The translations under genes were made by a program, and so were the position numbers. Under the pieces are notes generated by a model, which saw only the letters and a list, made by a program, of their open reading frames with translations, was not told where the DNA came from and did no database searches. A stretch of DNA of 15,533 nt from Candidatus Caenarcanales bacterium (GTDB taxonomy: Bacteria > Cyanobacteriota > Vampirovibrionia > Caenarcaniphilales > Caenarcanaceae), in assembly GCA_947489925.1 (NCBI GenBank), contig CANLFK010000028.1, forward strand, positions 1-15,533, read 5' to 3'. Positions 14,318 through 15,533 of the stretch are shown here, one piece after another; position 1 is the stretch's first letter; each line of letters starts with the position of its first letter.

Positions 14318-14338
14318 TTTGTTTTTAATTTGTTTATC

Positions 14339-14369
14339 TTAACACTTCTAAGACATTTACCTTTATAAT
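14339..14369 (+). promoter_or_regulatory. Candidate promoter for the 130-aa gene
   Basis: TTAACA (14339-14344) and a perfect TATAAT (14364-14369) are spaced by 19 bases, longer than ideal. The start site would be near 14376, giving a 32-base leader without a Shine-Dalgarno site before the ATG at 14408. This is divergent from the promoter of the minus-strand gene. Confidence 0.3.
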
Positions 14370-14407
14370 TTTTATTGATTGTTAAATGTTATATAAATAA
14401 CTAATTA

Positions 14408-14800
14408 ATGTCATCCAATCAAGTGGCTTCCTCTACCGTCAGTCGGTATTCTCTTTACTCTCCTTTAACTTTCTCTTTAGATAATTCACCTTTTCTTGGT
14501 AATGACAACAACCCAAAAACCTATAAAATGGGAACAACAGCTTCAGCAATAGGAGCAAATTCAGTTTTACCTCCAGTGCCACCGCAAGCAACAAGCACTA
14601 CAAATAGCACAGAAGCAGACAGCAAAACAGCAAACGCAACTACCAAAATGCCAGCTCCTAAGCCAGAATCATCAAATGGGTTTCTTCCAAAAGTTTTTAA
14701 TGATCCGCTTGGTGCGGCAATTTTTGGTTTAGGTTCTTTGATGGCAGGTGCTTTATTTGGTTTATTGGGTTTATTCCGTGGCAAAGCTGCTCACGCTTAA
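14408..14800 (+). CDS. Small Ser/Thr/Pro-rich protein with C-terminal membrane segment
   Basis: A 130-aa protein of unknown family. There is no N-terminal signal peptide. Residues 1-95 are low-complexity and probably disordered, with Ser/Thr/Asn in the first half and Pro/Ala/Thr/Lys in residues 54-90 (LPPVPPQATS, KMPAPKPESS). Residues about 101-123 form a Gly/Leu-rich hydrophobic helix (LGAAIFGLGSLMAGALFGLLG) followed by a short basic tail R-G-K-A-A-H-A, like a tail-anchored membrane protein. The Gly spacing in the helix (GLGSLMAGALFG) suggests helix-helix packing. The next two genes on this strand also encode small, atypical proteins. The start ATG at 14408 has no visible ribosome binding site. 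The product could be a membrane-associated structural or scaffold protein; function is not known. Confidence 0.6.
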   Translation: MSSNQVASSTVSRYSLYSPLTFSLDNSPFLGNDNNPKTYKMGTTASAIGANSVLPPVPPQATSTTNSTEADSKTANATTKMPAPKPESSNGFLPKVFNDPLGAAIFGLGSLMAGALFGLLGLFRGKAAHA

Positions 14801-14904
14801 AACTAATTAAATTATTTTACTTAATCAAAACTTTACCTAAATTTATCCAAAGGAAATCCCTAGTAAAACCTTGGTTTAACCTAAAAGATTTATGCTTTTA
14901 ATAC

Positions 14905-14985
14905 AAAGAGGTAAAGGTTTAACGGCACATTAGGCTTTTATCTGTGAGAGTTTTACAATAACTTTCTTAAAATAAAAGAGGTAAA
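14905..14985 (+). repeat. Duplicated ribosome-binding-site segment
   Basis: AAAGAGGTAAA occurs at 14905-14915 and again at 14975-14985, 70 bases apart. The second copy is the Shine-Dalgarno site of the 60-aa gene. The first is followed by no start codon at a usable distance. A hairpin TAAAAG (14882-14887) with CTTTTA (14895-14900) sits just upstream. The first copy may be a decoy site or the relic of a lost start. Confidence 0.4.
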
Positions 14986-14990
14986 TTATC

Positions 14991-15173
14991 ATGAGTACAG
15001 GAAGAATACCACCAAAATCACCAGCCCCTAAAATGGATTCAATCGGTGGAGTAGCTGGTGATCCTAAAGCAACTCAAAGCACGACTGAACAAGGCGGAAC
15101 AGAAAAGCCACCGACAGCAGTTAAAGCTCAATTGCCAGAACTACCAGGTACAAGAGATATAGGAACGGGCTAA
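14991..15173 (+). CDS. Small Pro-rich hypothetical protein, 60 aa
   Basis: ATG at 14991 is preceded by AGAGG nine bases upstream, a good Shine-Dalgarno site, and the frame runs to TAA at 15171. The product is hydrophilic and rich in Pro, Gly, Thr and Lys, with no membrane segment, Cys or aromatic residue, and so is probably disordered. It begins M-S-T-G-R-I-P-P-K-S-P-A-P-K and ends in L-P-G-T-R-D-I-G-T-G. No family is recognised. Its composition resembles the Pro/Thr-rich linker of the upstream 130-aa protein, and the three small genes here may form a functional group. The strong ribosome site and clean frame argue for a real gene; the short length and low complexity limit certainty. Confidence 0.5.
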   Translation: MSTGRIPPKSPAPKMDSIGGVAGDPKATQSTTEQGGTEKPPTAVKAQLPELPGTRDIGTG

Positions 15174-15204
15174 ATAATGTGAGTTCGACGCAAGGAAAAG
15201 TCTT

Positions 15205-15261
15205 AGACCCCCGTCCCGTCAAGCAAACAAAATCTCCCATCTCTGGGGACACAAAAGGTCT
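15205..15261 (+). ncRNA. Nested hairpin in GC-rich leader
   Basis: AGACC (15205-15209) pairs with GGTCT (15257-15261), and inside it GTCCC (15213-15217) pairs with GGGAC (15246-15250). The 80 bases from 15181 to 15260 are about 51% GC (41 of 80), far above the surrounding DNA. It lies in the 275-base gap between the 60-aa gene and the next ATG. It may be a structured leader or an independent small RNA; I could not match it to a known riboswitch class. Confidence 0.35.
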
Positions 15262-15294
15262 GCGGGTGAGGTTGGAAAAGATTTGAATTAGAAA

Positions 15295-15395
15295 TACGAC
15301 TTTCAGGATATTGAACCAATTAGTTCCCCCTGTCAAGGGGGCGGAGGGGGTTTTGCAAGTAAAATTCTTTAGCAAAAAGACTCTCTCAAGTCGTA
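15295..15395. repeat. 101-bp element with 8-bp terminal inverted repeats
   Basis: TACGACTT (15295-15302) and AAGTCGTA (15388-15395) are exact reverse complements bounding 101 bases. Inside is a GC-rich hairpin CCCCCT-GTCA-AGGGGG, followed by a second AGGGGG that could compete for the same CCCCCT arm. The outermost TA on each side could be a target duplication as left by IS630/Tc1-type elements. TTTCAG within the left arm can also pair with CTGAAA just beyond the right arm, an alternative fold. The element carries no gene. It may be a small non-autonomous repeat or a regulatory RNA of the gene at 15449. Confidence 0.42.
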
Positions 15396-15448
15396 CTGAA
15401 AAGAAAATAAAAAAGAAAAAGTAAAGTAAAAAAAGAGGGTGAATTATT

Positions 15449-15533
15449 ATGGCTGAAAATGGAATACCGCTTAGCTGGCAGGTTGCTTTACCTGACTTGA
15501 ATAATGTTTTTAATAATTTGCTTGGTGGTGCTG
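15449..15533 (+). CDS. Start of a hypothetical protein, cut by the window edge
   Basis: ATG at 15449 is preceded by AGAGGG (15434-15439) nine bases upstream, a good Shine-Dalgarno site, and the frame stays open to the end of the window (28 codons). The visible start is M-A-E-N-G-I-P-L-S-W-Q-V-A-L-P-D-L-N-N-V-F-N-N, then L-L-G-G-A, hydrophilic to amphipathic with no signal peptide. No family can be named from so little sequence. The long structured leader and the neighbouring small genes make its regulation of interest. Confidence 0.6.
   Translation, partial: MAENGIPLSWQVALPDLNNVFNNLLGGA

Noticed and set aside
15174..15300. Cyclic di-GMP riboswitch, tmRNA, RNase P RNA or group II intron in the GC-rich leader
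   Set aside because: Short resemblances such as ACGCAA were checked, but the defining conserved cores of these RNAs are not present.
15121..15375. Minus-strand open frame of 84 codons across the GC-rich leader
   Set aside because: It runs through hairpins and the inverted-repeat element, has no ribosome site, and overlaps the 60-aa gene.

Overview
The window is AT-rich bacterial chromosome with tightly packed genes. A GerMN-type lipoprotein and an LptD/OstA-like outer-membrane protein indicate a two-membrane (Gram-negative type) cell. The long Asn/Gln-rich N-terminus of IF-2, the OstA-like protein of the cyanobacterial kind and the low GC would suit a non-photosynthetic relative of the Cyanobacteria (Vampirovibrionia/Melainabacteria). 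That placement is inference from gene character only; no rRNA or phylogenetic marker search was possible.

Left part, 1-9862, is mostly conserved housekeeping. It holds rpiB (pentose phosphate), a GerMN lipoprotein, a convergent metal-dependent amidohydrolase/deaminase, an LptD/OstA-like protein whose 3' end overlaps panB (pantothenate synthesis), then ylxR-infB-rbfA (translation initiation and 30S maturation) and a KDPG-aldolase-like gene overlapping rbfA. The usual rimP-nusA pair is not directly upstream of ylxR; panB sits there instead.

Middle part, 9863-12970, is the most unusual. A well-formed promoter puts the start site of a secreted 338-aa protein almost on its ATG, so the mRNA may be leaderless. 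A 34-aa ORF is coupled to its stop codon. Then come two tandem copies of a leader / exported beta-rich protein / terminator unit. The two proteins are clearly homologous (226 and 230 aa). The two leaders share a short helix with compensatory base changes, and the two terminator stems also differ by compensatory changes. This looks like an ancient duplication of a complete, self-contained expression cassette for an abundant exported or surface protein.

Right part, 13011-15533, holds a membrane-anchored DUF3298-type protein on the minus strand, then three small plus-strand genes of unknown function: a Ser/Thr/Pro-rich protein with a C-terminal membrane segment, a 60-aa Pro-rich protein, and the first 28 codons of another gene. 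The last is preceded by a 275-base leader that is much more GC-rich than its surroundings and carries nested hairpins and an 8-base terminal inverted repeat. That leader is either a structured RNA or a small mobile repeat.

Start signals are mixed: several core genes have no visible Shine-Dalgarno sequence or use TTG/GTG, while most genes after position 11000 carry an AGAGG-type site. No rRNA, tRNA, CRISPR array, transposase gene or complete insertion sequence was seen.
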